From Acetobacter syzygii (GTDB taxonomy: Bacteria; Pseudomonadota; Alphaproteobacteria; Acetobacterales; Acetobacteraceae), in contig NZ_BAMZ01000030.1 in assembly GCF_000964225.1 (NCBI RefSeq), forward strand, positions 1-37,286: a stretch of 37,286 nucleotides of DNA. The letters run 5' to 3'. The notes beneath the pieces were generated by a model. That model was not told the DNA's origin and ran no database searches. It was given only the letters and a program-made list of their open reading frames with translations. The position numbers were made by a program, and so were the translations under genes. Shown in pieces: positions 29,650-36,215 of this stretch. Each line of letters begins with the position of its first letter. The first letter of the stretch is position 1.

Positions 29650-30042
29650 ATGAATTCACGTAGAGTTGAGACGAAGCGCGCAATAACTCGGCGCTGGTGC
29701 TCTCGCGCCATGTTCGCCGCAAATGTACTTCTATTTGGGGTTATAATTGTCTTTTTTTCTTACCATCGAGCGTCATTCGATGGCGATTGGAACGGACCTA
29801 CTGTAGCGACAATGGCCTTAACGGCGGCCACTATAGTAATGGCTGCCGTAACGCTGATGGTTGGGATCATTGCCATATGGGGATACGCGACACTCCGCGA
29901 GCAGGCTGAAAATATAGCTAGGGAAACCGCACAGGACGCTGTAGACGAAATGAGGCGTCAGATAGCGTTGCTTTCCATAGGGACAGCGCCAAATGATGAT
30001 AATGGTGAGACGGAAACGTTAGGGTATGGGGAGGATAGTTGA
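29650..30042 (+). CDS. two-TM membrane protein of the immunity operon
   Basis: A 130-residue protein: basic N-terminus, first transmembrane segment MFAANVLLFGVIIVFFSY (about 21-38), a short loop, second segment ATMALTAATIVMAAVTLMVG (about 53-72) extending to about 80, and a charged cytoplasmic helix EQAENIARETAQDAVDEMRR. It is co-directional with the repressor and its stop overlaps the ATG of the ImmA-type protease gene. No family recognised. Its place between repressor and protease raises the possibility of a membrane sensor or anchor for the protease, which is inference only. Confidence 0.65.
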   Translation: MNSRRVETKRAITRRWCSRAMFAANVLLFGVIIVFFSYHRASFDGDWNGPTVATMALTAATIVMAAVTLMVGIIAIWGYATLREQAENIARETAQDAVDEMRRQIALLSIGTAPNDDNGETETLGYGEDS

Positions 30043-30536
30043 TGTTGCCAAAAATCAATGTTGCGCTTGGCCTCACGCCCTTTGATATTGTGGATAAATT
30101 CAAGAACTCCGCACCGGTTGATCTTTTTGGAATGGCGCGCGCCCTTAAAATCGGCGTTGATCCTGATGCCACATTCAAAGACCCCAATACCTCCGGGTCA
30201 ATTCGGCTGCTTCGGGATGGCTCTTACCTAATATCGATCAATAAGGATCACTCGCCAAATAGGAAGCGATTCACACTTGCCCACGAAATATCTCATTTTC
30301 TCCTTCATAGAGATATTATTGACCAGCGCGGGCTAGTTGATGATGCCATGTACCGCAGTGGAGCATCTAGGAACGAGGAGTATCAGGCCAACAGATTGGC
30401 AGCCGAGCTCCTCATGCCAGAAGGGTTGGTAAGATCGTTCTGCAAAGCGGGGGTGACTAATCCATCTATAATCGCCAGAGTCTTTGGAGCCTCAGATGAG
30501 GCCGCCAGGATCAGATTGTCTCAATTGGGCTACTAA
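30042..30536 (+). CDS. ImmA/IrrE family metallopeptidase
   Basis: A 164-residue zinc metallopeptidase of the ImmA/IrrE type. The HEXXH motif is LAHEISHFLLHR (residues 80-91) and the third ligand lies in NEEYQANRLAAELLMP (about 111-126), as is standard. ATG 30042 is used, with GGGGAGGATAGTTG upstream. ImmA of ICEBs1 cleaves the repressor ImmR to derepress the element. Here it is encoded two genes after a repressor that lacks its own peptidase domain and just before a terminator, so it probably inactivates that repressor. The trigger is not visible. Confidence 0.88.
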   Translation: MLPKINVALGLTPFDIVDKFKNSAPVDLFGMARALKIGVDPDATFKDPNTSGSIRLLRDGSYLISINKDHSPNRKRFTLAHEISHFLLHRDIIDQRGLVDDAMYRSGASRNEEYQANRLAAELLMPEGLVRSFCKAGVTNPSIIARVFGASDEAARIRLSQLGY

Positions 30537-30546
30537 GCTACCGCGT

Positions 30547-30572
30547 CCCGGCCCAGCGCCGGGATATTTTTT
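30547..30572 (+). terminator. rho-independent terminator of the immunity operon
   Basis: CCCGGC (30547-30552), loop CCAGC, GCCGGG (30558-30563), then AT and a run of six or more T to 30572. It starts about 10 bp after the stop of the metallopeptidase gene and insulates it from the next operon. Confidence 0.85.
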
Positions 30573-30582
30573 ATGAAGGAAT

Positions 30583-30633
30583 GTTAGATTGTCCAACTTT
30601 TATGTTGACGCGGAAAGTTAGATAATCCAACAT
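30583..30633 (+). promoter_or_regulatory. rightward early promoter with two repressor operators (OL-like)
   Basis: GTTAGATTGTCCAAC at 30583-30597 and GTTAGATAATCCAAC at 30617-30631 are 15-bp dyads with centres 34 bp apart, nearly identical to the pair at 29099-29147. Between them is TTGACG (30605-30610), a good -35, and 17 bp on CAACAT (30628-30633) as -10, overlapping the second dyad. The order dyad, 7 bp, -35, 6 bp, dyad is the same to the base as in the leftward promoter. It should drive the recombination/integration operon from 30663. Confidence 0.8.
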
Positions 30634-30662
30634 AAACCCATCAACCACGAAGGTGATGGGCA

Positions 30663-30920
30663 ATGAACCAAACCACTCCACAAAAACCAATCACCCAGCA
30701 ATGGGATTATGTCGCCACAAGCTGGGCGCTGGCGGCTCTGTATAACCCGTTCGTGCAGCTTGCCCTTGGTGCGGCGTTCTGGACGGGGACGATTGTGTAC
30801 GTCTGTTTCGCCCAGAGCGCGCCAGCCGTGACGGCCGACCTGCTGAACGTCCTGTTCTGCGCCCTGAATGTGGGGGCTGATCTGATTGGCTTCCCTCGCC
30901 TGCCATATCTGGAGGGTTGA
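30663..30920 (+). CDS. small membrane-associated phage protein
   Basis: An 85-residue protein, first gene of the rightward operon, with GAAGGTGATGGGCA before ATG 30663. Two moderately hydrophobic stretches (LAALYNPFVQLALGAAFWTG, and VTADLLNVLFCALNVGADLI) suggest a small inner-membrane protein. The family is not recognised. In lambda this place (first gene of the pL operon) is held by regulators and exclusion genes, but nothing here identifies it as such. Confidence 0.55.
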   Translation: MNQTTPQKPITQQWDYVATSWALAALYNPFVQLALGAAFWTGTIVYVCFAQSAPAVTADLLNVLFCALNVGADLIGFPRLPYLEG

Positions 30921-30923
30921 GGG

Positions 30924-31346
30924 ATGACTGAGCCGAAATTCACAAAAGGGCCTTGGGCTTGGTTTGGCAATGCTGGATCGAACAGTGTTTATCTTGCGAC
31001 AAATCATTCAGGCCGCCGATACGTCATGCAATTCCGGCGTTGGGGGTTTTCAGGAGCGCAGCCCGTTTTCCAGCCAACTCAAGGTATGGTTGAAGCTAAA
31101 AATCTCCTGAAATTCGAGGTTGGGGATAGGTCTGTTACTGGCGTTGACGAGGCGAAGAAAAATACTTCTGTGTACCGCACGGATATTTGCGGAATTGAGG
31201 CCCCGGATGCCCACCTAATCGCCGCCGCACCTGAGCTTTATGAGGCTTTGGAGCGCGTCATTAAAATAATTGATGATAGCTCATGGTGCTTAAAACTCAC
31301 CGAAGAGCGTGCCGCTCTCGCGAAGGCCCGAGGCGAAACCCCCTGA
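30924..31346 (+). CDS. phage protein of unknown function
   Basis: A 140-residue protein starting three bases after the previous stop. The opening FTKGPWAWFGNAGSN and the later segment APDAHLIAAAPELYEALERV are shared by a very common group of small phage proteins found in early operons of temperate phages, for which no function is known. The C-terminus is helical and charged. Co-directional with the rest of the operon. Confidence 0.65.
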   Translation: MTEPKFTKGPWAWFGNAGSNSVYLATNHSGRRYVMQFRRWGFSGAQPVFQPTQGMVEAKNLLKFEVGDRSVTGVDEAKKNTSVYRTDICGIEAPDAHLIAAAPELYEALERVIKIIDDSSWCLKLTEERAALAKARGETP

Positions 31347-31424
31347 TGCCCCCGCACTTCCCGGCTCGCGGGCCGGGCTTTGTGGCCGCATTGGCCGAAT
31401 GTTTCCCACGAGGGAGTTTGGAAA

Positions 31425-31742
31425 ATGTCTTACAAAAACGAGGCGTACGAGAAGGCGCTTAACGAAGGCATGTTCAGCACTGAGGGGCTGACACCTTTTG
31501 TCGCTATTGAAGTTCAGAAGTATGAAACGGCAATCGTAAACCTGCTGCGCGTAGCGGATGCGATGCAGTTCCCGTTCTTCACCGACAACAAGTTTGCTGC
31601 TGTTGAGTTGGCTTTTGCCGAGGAAGCCATTTGCGACATGGTTTGCGCGGTGCGCGAGCTGCACGAAAAGAACCGTATGGAACGCGGCCTTGTCGCACAA
31701 ACGCGACATGACGCCATGCGTGGGCTGGAGGTAGCGGCGTGA
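31425..31742 (+). CDS. small helical phage protein
   Basis: A 105-residue protein, ATG 31425 following GGGAGTTTGGAAA. It is helical with conserved-looking acidic parts (AFAEEAICDMVCAVRELHEK). The gap 31347-31424 before it contains an imperfect GC-rich hairpin but no T-run. Its stop overlaps the GTG of the next gene. Function unknown; it belongs to the rightward early operon. Confidence 0.55.
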   Translation: MSYKNEAYEKALNEGMFSTEGLTPFVAIEVQKYETAIVNLLRVADAMQFPFFTDNKFAAVELAFAEEAICDMVCAVRELHEKNRMERGLVAQTRHDAMRGLEVAA

Positions 31743-32005
31743 CCAGCTTTATCCATTTCTTGCCCAGCGAAGTGCAGGGAATTGTCCGCGACATGAAAGG
31801 GGTCGAGGTCATTCTGGAAGGCCAGAAGGGGCTTGTTCCTCGGTTTGGCGAGCAGTGGTCGGCCCTTATGGACGCGCAAGTGAAGGTGTCGTTCATGATT
31901 GATCGGCTGGAGCGCACCTTGGACATTGATGCAAAGCTTAAGGCGGCATCAGCATCTAGCAGAACAGAGCGGGCGCTTGTTGGTGCTCAGGAGGCGGCGG
32001 CATGA
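31739..32005 (+). CDS. small phage protein of unknown function
   Basis: An 88-residue protein starting at GTG 31739 in a four-base overlap with the previous gene and ending in a four-base overlap with the next. It has FLPSEVQGIVRDMKGVEVIL and a long helix VKVSFMIDRLERTLDIDAKL. Overlaps at both ends indicate coupled translation and support it being real. No family recognised. Confidence 0.55.
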   Translation: MTSFIHFLPSEVQGIVRDMKGVEVILEGQKGLVPRFGEQWSALMDAQVKVSFMIDRLERTLDIDAKLKAASASSRTERALVGAQEAAA

Positions 32006-32463
32006 GTGACCCAATGCTTGCGGCTGCAAACCGCATCCACGCAGATGTGCTGCGACCGGCTATAGCGGCATGGAGCCACTTCATTACGGCCATACGTGAG
32101 CCGGGCGCGAATATTGATGCCTGCTATCTGGAGCTTATCGGCGCTGCAGAAGAGCTGGAGCGTAAAGGCAAGCAGGCCGCGCAGCTTCTTCGGCCCGAAC
32201 TGGCACGGTCCATGACGGATAACGGCGTAACCGGGTTTCAGTCGGAAAACTGGAAGGCTAGCCTGCGTGACAAACCACCAGAGCCTTTCGTGACTGATGA
32301 AAAGGTATTGAAAGCCGCGCATCCGGAACTCTGGAAGCCACAGCCTGACAAGCTCCAGACCAACGAAATGAAAAAACTCGCCCGGAAGAAAGACCTACCC
32401 GGCGTCTCCCTAACCAATGGTGGCGCACCCGTTCTGGTTGTTAGCGCCCGTAAGGATTGTTGA
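32002..32463 (+). CDS. phage protein upstream of bet (Gp157-like position)
   Basis: A 153-residue protein. The N-terminal half is helical; the C-terminal half, GFQSENWKASLRDKPPEPFV then WKPQPDKLQTNEMKKLARKK and DLPGVSLTNGGAPVLVV, resembles the end of siphovirus Gp157-type proteins, which also contain a late (K/P)...LPGxxLxxGxxxLxV pattern. Gp157-like genes are often next to phage recombinase genes, and bet follows here by three bases. A recombination accessory role is likely; similarity is partial, so the family name is tentative. Confidence 0.55.
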   Translation: MSDPMLAAANRIHADVLRPAIAAWSHFITAIREPGANIDACYLELIGAAEELERKGKQAAQLLRPELARSMTDNGVTGFQSENWKASLRDKPPEPFVTDEKVLKAAHPELWKPQPDKLQTNEMKKLARKKDLPGVSLTNGGAPVLVVSARKDC

Positions 32464-32466
32464 ATT

Positions 32467-33315
32467 ATGAGCAATGCACTTGAATTGCATCAGGAAAAAG
32501 AGCGCGAGCTTATCCATATTTTGAAGGATAGCCTCTATCCGGGGGCGGCAGATGACAGTGTGCGAATGGTCATTGGATACTGCCGCGCTGCCTCTCTGGA
32601 TGTCATGAAAAAGCCGGTCCATATCGTTCCGATGTGGGACAATAAGGCGAAGATGATGCGCGATGTTGTTATGCCGGGTATTGCTCTTTATCGCATAGAA
32701 GCATCCAGAACCGGCGAATATATCGGGAAGAGTGAGCCTGAATTTGGCCCTCTCATCACCACGGAACTTGGCGGAGTTCGGGTGAGGTTTCCTGAATGGT
32801 GCCGCATGACAGTGCGCCGGTTGGTGCATGGGCGCGAGTGTGATTTTACGGCCAAAGAATATTGGCTAGAAAACTATGCGACCGCAAAGAAGGACACTGA
32901 CGCGCCCAATTCTATGTGGAAAAAGCGCGCATTCGGTCAGTTGGCAAAATGTGCAGAAGCACAGGCATTACGCATGGCCTTCCCAGAACAGACAGGCGGA
33001 ACGAATACCGACGATGAAATGGACGGCAAGGCTCTGGGGCCAGTTTTTGATGTCACGCCTCAGCATACCCGCATTACCGATCAAAGGACCATAGACCACC
33101 GCGCCATATTCAAAGACCGCCTTGCGGGCTGCACAGATGCCAACTGCACAGACGTGCTGTGGCAGGCATGGCAGCGTACTCTGGCGCGCGCTGAGGAGGC
33201 CGGACGCCCTATCCCCGAAGATGTGCAATCTGATGTGCAGGACATGATTGCCGCCAAGCGCGCCGAGTTTGCGCAGGAACATGCGGCCGCGCCGGTTGAT
33301 GAGGTGCCAGCATGA
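32467..33315 (+). CDS. bet: Bet/RecT-type single-strand annealing protein
   Basis: A 282-residue protein of the Redbeta/RecT superfamily. Landmarks: MVIGYCRAASLDVMKKPVHI near residues 35-55, GIALYRIEASRTGEYIGKSE, then WCRMTVRRLVHGRECDFTAK, EYWLENYATA and NSMWKKRAFGQLAKCAEAQA leading to LRMAFPEQ, the family's most conserved segment. It anneals complementary single strands during phage recombination. No 5'-3' exonuclease (exo, YqaJ-type) gene is adjacent or elsewhere in the operon. The C-terminus is acidic and Ala-rich and probably contacts SSB or other proteins. Confidence 0.88.
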   Translation: MSNALELHQEKERELIHILKDSLYPGAADDSVRMVIGYCRAASLDVMKKPVHIVPMWDNKAKMMRDVVMPGIALYRIEASRTGEYIGKSEPEFGPLITTELGGVRVRFPEWCRMTVRRLVHGRECDFTAKEYWLENYATAKKDTDAPNSMWKKRAFGQLAKCAEAQALRMAFPEQTGGTNTDDEMDGKALGPVFDVTPQHTRITDQRTIDHRAIFKDRLAGCTDANCTDVLWQAWQRTLARAEEAGRPIPEDVQSDVQDMIAAKRAEFAQEHAAAPVDEVPA

Positions 33316-33704
33316 CCCAGAAAACGAAACTAGAAATCATCGGCCCATACACGCCGGAGCATGAGGGGCCGTTTTGTACGCGGGATGGGCGCGCGGCGCG
33401 CATTATCTGCACGGACAGGAAGAGCAGTAACGGGCATTCGATTGCGGCTCTCGTGGATGATGGCGACCAAGAAATGAATCGTGCCTTCAATACCCAAGGG
33501 AAATACTGCCTCAGTGACCGCGACTTCGATCTCATGAACGCCCGCGAAGTCCCTGTGGCGCGGGAGTTTTGGGTTAATGAGTATACGTATGGCGTGCCGG
33601 GCCCGCTGCACTTTACCGAAGAGTCTGCAGCAGAGTGGGGCACGGGTACACCATTCATCCGCACAATCCACGTCCGCGAAGTCCTGCCGGGAGAGGGTGC
33701 ATGA
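33312..33704 (+). CDS. phage protein of unknown function
   Basis: A 130-residue protein whose ATG overlaps the bet stop. It has PEHEGPFCTRDGRAARIICT and SIAALVDDGDQEMNRAFNTQ, a beta-type opening that recalls small phage proteins containing a VRTRDGRxARI pattern, and a C-terminal part with WVNEYTYGVPGPLHF. Function unknown. Confidence 0.55.
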   Translation: MTQKTKLEIIGPYTPEHEGPFCTRDGRAARIICTDRKSSNGHSIAALVDDGDQEMNRAFNTQGKYCLSDRDFDLMNAREVPVAREFWVNEYTYGVPGPLHFTEESAAEWGTGTPFIRTIHVREVLPGEGA

Positions 33705-34102
33705 GCGACAAACCCACCGGCGTGTTCGTGCGGTTGCCGCTTGATGAAGCGCAGATCATGAAACTTTATAACCCAAAGAAGTCGGGGAATGAAAATCTCC
33801 TCGCCATCGGAACGCCTGTGACGGGTGGTAAGTTGAAAATTGTTGGTTATGCCCCGTCTCATTTGGAAGGCGGCTGGTGCGCGATATTCAGAAAAAAATC
33901 GGATGCCCTTAAATCTTCTATTCCCCTAGTCCGCCAGTCCGATGTCCAAGCCCATATCGCGGCGCTTGAGGCTGAGGTTGTGCGGTTGCGGGAATATTAC
34001 GAAGCCTGCGAGGCAATCTTTGAAACAGGAGTTATTAACTCTACGCCAGAAATGTTTAGGCGTAAGGATCGTTCCCGTGAATCCCTGAAAGGCGGTTCGT
34101 GA
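33701..34102 (+). CDS. phage protein of unknown function
   Basis: A 133-residue protein, ATG 33701 in a four-base overlap with the previous gene, GGGAGAGG upstream. Mixed strand/helix sequence with a C-terminal coiled segment (AHIAALEAEVVRLREYYEAC). No recognised domain; part of the rightward early operon. Confidence 0.5.
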   Translation: MSDKPTGVFVRLPLDEAQIMKLYNPKKSGNENLLAIGTPVTGGKLKIVGYAPSHLEGGWCAIFRKKSDALKSSIPLVRQSDVQAHIAALEAEVVRLREYYEACEAIFETGVINSTPEMFRRKDRSRESLKGGS

Positions 34103-34341
34103 TGGCTCATCTAAAAAATGTCAGCAACGAATACGCCATCGCGTTGGGCGCTCTTTTTGATGAGATGCCAAAAAGTGTTATTGCGGCAATAGCTGTATCA
34201 GCGATGACATGCGGGGGCGACCATCTTTCAGATGCCGTTGCATTGATTGCCGGCGAATGGCGCACACTACATGAGAATAGGATAGTTCCGCAGAAACCTG
34301 GGAAACATGCTCGAAACGCCCTGAAAGGCGGCGCGGCATGA
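34102..34341 (+). CDS. small phage protein of unknown function
   Basis: A 79-residue protein; ATG 34102 overlaps the preceding TGA, with AAAGGCGG upstream, and GTG 34099 as an alternative. Sequence features include NEYAIALGALFDEMPKSVIA and a Cys-Gly-Gly turn (TCGGDHLSDAVALI), all-helical character. The last codons, KGGAA, resemble the end of the previous protein (KGGS), likely because both stops lie in similar ribosome-binding contexts. Confidence 0.5.
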   Translation: MAHLKNVSNEYAIALGALFDEMPKSVIAAIAVSAMTCGGDHLSDAVALIAGEWRTLHENRIVPQKPGKHARNALKGGAA

Positions 34342-34532
34342 GCGAGGAACTGAAAAGCTGCCCGTTTTGTGGGGACACTCGCAGTCTAAAGGTTTTTGGG
34401 TCGAATACAGACGATACATTGGTACTTTCTTCTTATGTATCATGTGAGAGTTGCAGTTCAGAAGGCCCAATAAAAAGAACAAAATCAGAAGCCATCACAG
34501 CATGGAACACCCGCGCAGGAGAGGAGGCGTGA
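34338..34532 (+). CDS. Lar-like restriction alleviation protein
   Basis: A 64-residue protein with the Lar family pattern: MSEELKSCPFCGDTRSL, a second cysteine pair CESCSSEG, and the ending SEAITAWNTRAGEE. The two CxxC-type pairs form a small zinc ribbon. Lar of the Rac prophage alters type I restriction to favour unmodified DNA; many phage homologues exist, with that function assumed. Coupled to the previous gene by a four-base overlap. Confidence 0.8.
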   Translation: MSEELKSCPFCGDTRSLKVFGSNTDDTLVLSSYVSCESCSSEGPIKRTKSEAITAWNTRAGEEA

Positions 34533-34534
34533 AT

Positions 34535-34894
34535 ATGTATTACGTTTTCGACTTCCGAGAAGAGTGGAGCCGCAAGCCCTATGTCACATTGTGGCGTCCC
34601 AATAATGCTGGGTATTGCTATTCCATTCCGTGGGCTGGGGAATACACAGAACAACAGGTTATTGAGAAAGACCACTACTACACACGCCGTAGGTATCAGA
34701 AGAAAACTGCGGACTATACAGGCATTTGGGAGCGTGTAGCTGTTCGTATAGACCTTGTAAAACCGTTCTTTATTACTCCTGCGCCGGGAATAATTGACGG
34801 CGATGTAGGGCCAGTAATTGCAAATACAGGGCGAATGAGAGCGTGCCTGCGCCGCTTGCGCTTTATCCTCCCAGAAAAAAGGATTGCGGCATGA
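34535..34894 (+). CDS. phage protein of unknown function
   Basis: A 119-residue protein rich in aromatic and basic residues (MYYVFDFREEWSRKPYVTLW, EKDHYYTRRRYQKKTADY). ATG 34535 has GGAGG eight bases upstream; GTG 34529 would be too close to it. The family is not recognised. Lies between the Lar-like gene and more small early genes. Confidence 0.5.
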   Translation: MYYVFDFREEWSRKPYVTLWRPNNAGYCYSIPWAGEYTEQQVIEKDHYYTRRRYQKKTADYTGIWERVAVRIDLVKPFFITPAPGIIDGDVGPVIANTGRMRACLRRLRFILPEKRIAA

Positions 34895-35286
34895 CCAACC
34901 CCACAAACTGGCCCAACCCTGAGCGGCCCGGTGTCGTAATGTGGCCTCATAAAGATGGGCGTCATCTATTCGCATTGGGAGGCGGATACATTGTCGCATT
35001 TTGGCGCGCGGATAAGCAATGGCTGGTCTGTGATGACGATCATGATTTGGGGTTTTGCGCTTCTAATCGCGTGAAAGACCTAAATTATATCGGCCCCTGC
35101 CTCACCCCCACGCAAATAGCCGAGTTGCTGGCGGGGGAGAGGGAGCGTGCTGTTTCAGCTTGCTTTTCTCAAAAGGAAGTTTTCGAATCACCTGAATACG
35201 CTGGCGGTCCGCTTGGGGCGGTCATGGAACGGTTTGCTTGTGACCGGTGCATTGAGGAGATCCGCAACCTAGGAGTCGCGCCATGA
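34891..35286 (+). CDS. phage protein of unknown function
   Basis: A 131-residue protein, ATG 34891 overlapping the previous stop. It begins with NPERPGVVMWPHKDGRHLFA, typical of small phage proteins that start NPERPGVP..KDGWH, continues with a Trp-rich strand (YIVAFWRADKQWLVCDD) and ends with a helix holding a CDRC pair. No known role. Part of the rightward early operon. Confidence 0.55.
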   Translation: MTNPTNWPNPERPGVVMWPHKDGRHLFALGGGYIVAFWRADKQWLVCDDDHDLGFCASNRVKDLNYIGPCLTPTQIAELLAGERERAVSACFSQKEVFESPEYAGGPLGAVMERFACDRCIEEIRNLGVAP

Positions 35287-35576
35287 GGACGAGAGAGGAG
35301 CAAATTGATAGTCTGTATCATGGTCACTACCAATACTCAGCACTTTCTCAAGATGCGTTTAGGGAACACCTAATCGAAGCCGAACGCCGGGCAGAACAGC
35401 GCGTGCGGGCGGAGATTGCGCGGGATAGTGAGCGGTTGGATTGGTTGGAGCGAGGTTTCAAGTCATGCACCGCATACATGAATGGGGACGTGGCCTTCTC
35501 TCCCGGCATATCAGTTCGCAATCTGAGAGGCCCAGACTTCCGTTCCGCCATCGACGCAGCGCGGGAGGTGGGGTGA
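35283..35576 (+). CDS. phage protein of unknown function
   Basis: A 97-residue protein starting in a four-base overlap. A charged helix (LIEAERRAEQRVRAEIARDS) is followed by RLDWLERGFKSCTAYMNGDV and a final FRSAIDAAREVG. The pattern DSERLDWLE...SFRxAIDAAR is widespread in phage early genes and unassigned in function. Stop overlaps the next ATG. Confidence 0.6.
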   Translation: MRTREEQIDSLYHGHYQYSALSQDAFREHLIEAERRAEQRVRAEIARDSERLDWLERGFKSCTAYMNGDVAFSPGISVRNLRGPDFRSAIDAAREVG

Positions 35577-35848
35577 TGGTGCGAGCGATCCCAACACAAT
35601 ACGGCTTTAAGTGGGGAGCGTGTGAGATCACGCGCCTCTACAGTCATGGCGGCCACGTCACCATGGAACTGGAAACCAATGCAGAAAAGCTGAGAGTTCG
35701 CGTGACACCATCAGGGCAATTCCGGATTGAGCAATCAGGGGGCCGCAAAAGCTCCATGAAAGTGATGGGTATGATCCCCGACACCATAACCATCCCAGAG
35801 GTGCGCAACGACCGGCCTATTCCGGGGAAGGAGGGGGCGGATGGGTGA
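35576..35848 (+). CDS. small phage protein of unknown function
   Basis: A 90-residue protein starting at ATG 35576 (GTG 35573 possible) after GGGAGGTGGGG. It is beta-rich: QYGFKWGACEITRLYSHGGH, VTMELETNAEKLRVRVTPSG, and a basic end. The pattern resembles small phage proteins with a KWGPxxVTRxxxxxGxxVLxV core. Overlaps the excisionase-like gene by 8 bases. Function unknown. Confidence 0.55.
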   Translation: MVRAIPTQYGFKWGACEITRLYSHGGHVTMELETNAEKLRVRVTPSGQFRIEQSGGRKSSMKVMGMIPDTITIPEVRNDRPIPGKEGADG

Positions 35849-36215
35849 GGTTCTTCCTGATCTTATGACGCTCCCAGACGTGTTAGAGCGGTTGCGCGGG
35901 AAGATTGGGCGGTGCCGTCTGCTCGACCACCTTCGTGACTGCCCGGAATATGCCGGAGGCCCTACACATCGTAGGTGGGGCCGGAAGTATCTATTTTCTC
36001 CCCAAGACTATGAAAGGCTGATTGAGAGTATCGAATGCCCCTCAAGATCGTCACAGTCCCAAAATCGAAAAATCTCTACATGCGCGGCACTATCGCCGGG
36101 CAAAGCATATTCGAAAGCACTGGAACGACTGACAAGAGGATCGCAGAAGAAATCCGCCGAAAGCGCGAGGCAGAACTCTGGAATGAAACAGTCTATGGCA
36201 AGCGCGCAGTCATAA
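35841..36215 (+). CDS. excisionase-like HTH protein
   Basis: A 124-residue protein with an N-terminal winged-helix/AlpA-like domain (LMTLPDVLERLRGKIGRCRL, LLDHLRDCPEYAGGPTHRRW, GRKYLFSPQDYERLIESI), then CPSRSSQSQNRK and a basic Ser/Ala-rich tail. Proteins of this layout directly precede tyrosine integrase genes in many alphaproteobacterial prophages and probably act as Xis, directing excision. The last 181 bases overlap the integrase gene in a different frame. The tail keeps the character seen in the family, so both overlapping frames seem used. Confidence 0.7.
   Translation: MGEVLPDLMTLPDVLERLRGKIGRCRLLDHLRDCPEYAGGPTHRRWGRKYLFSPQDYERLIESIECPSRSSQSQNRKISTCAALSPGKAYSKALERLTRGSQKKSAESARQNSGMKQSMASAQS

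Noticed and set aside
31347..31424. GC-rich imperfect hairpin as a terminator
   Set aside because: No T-run follows and the operon continues with well-spaced genes.
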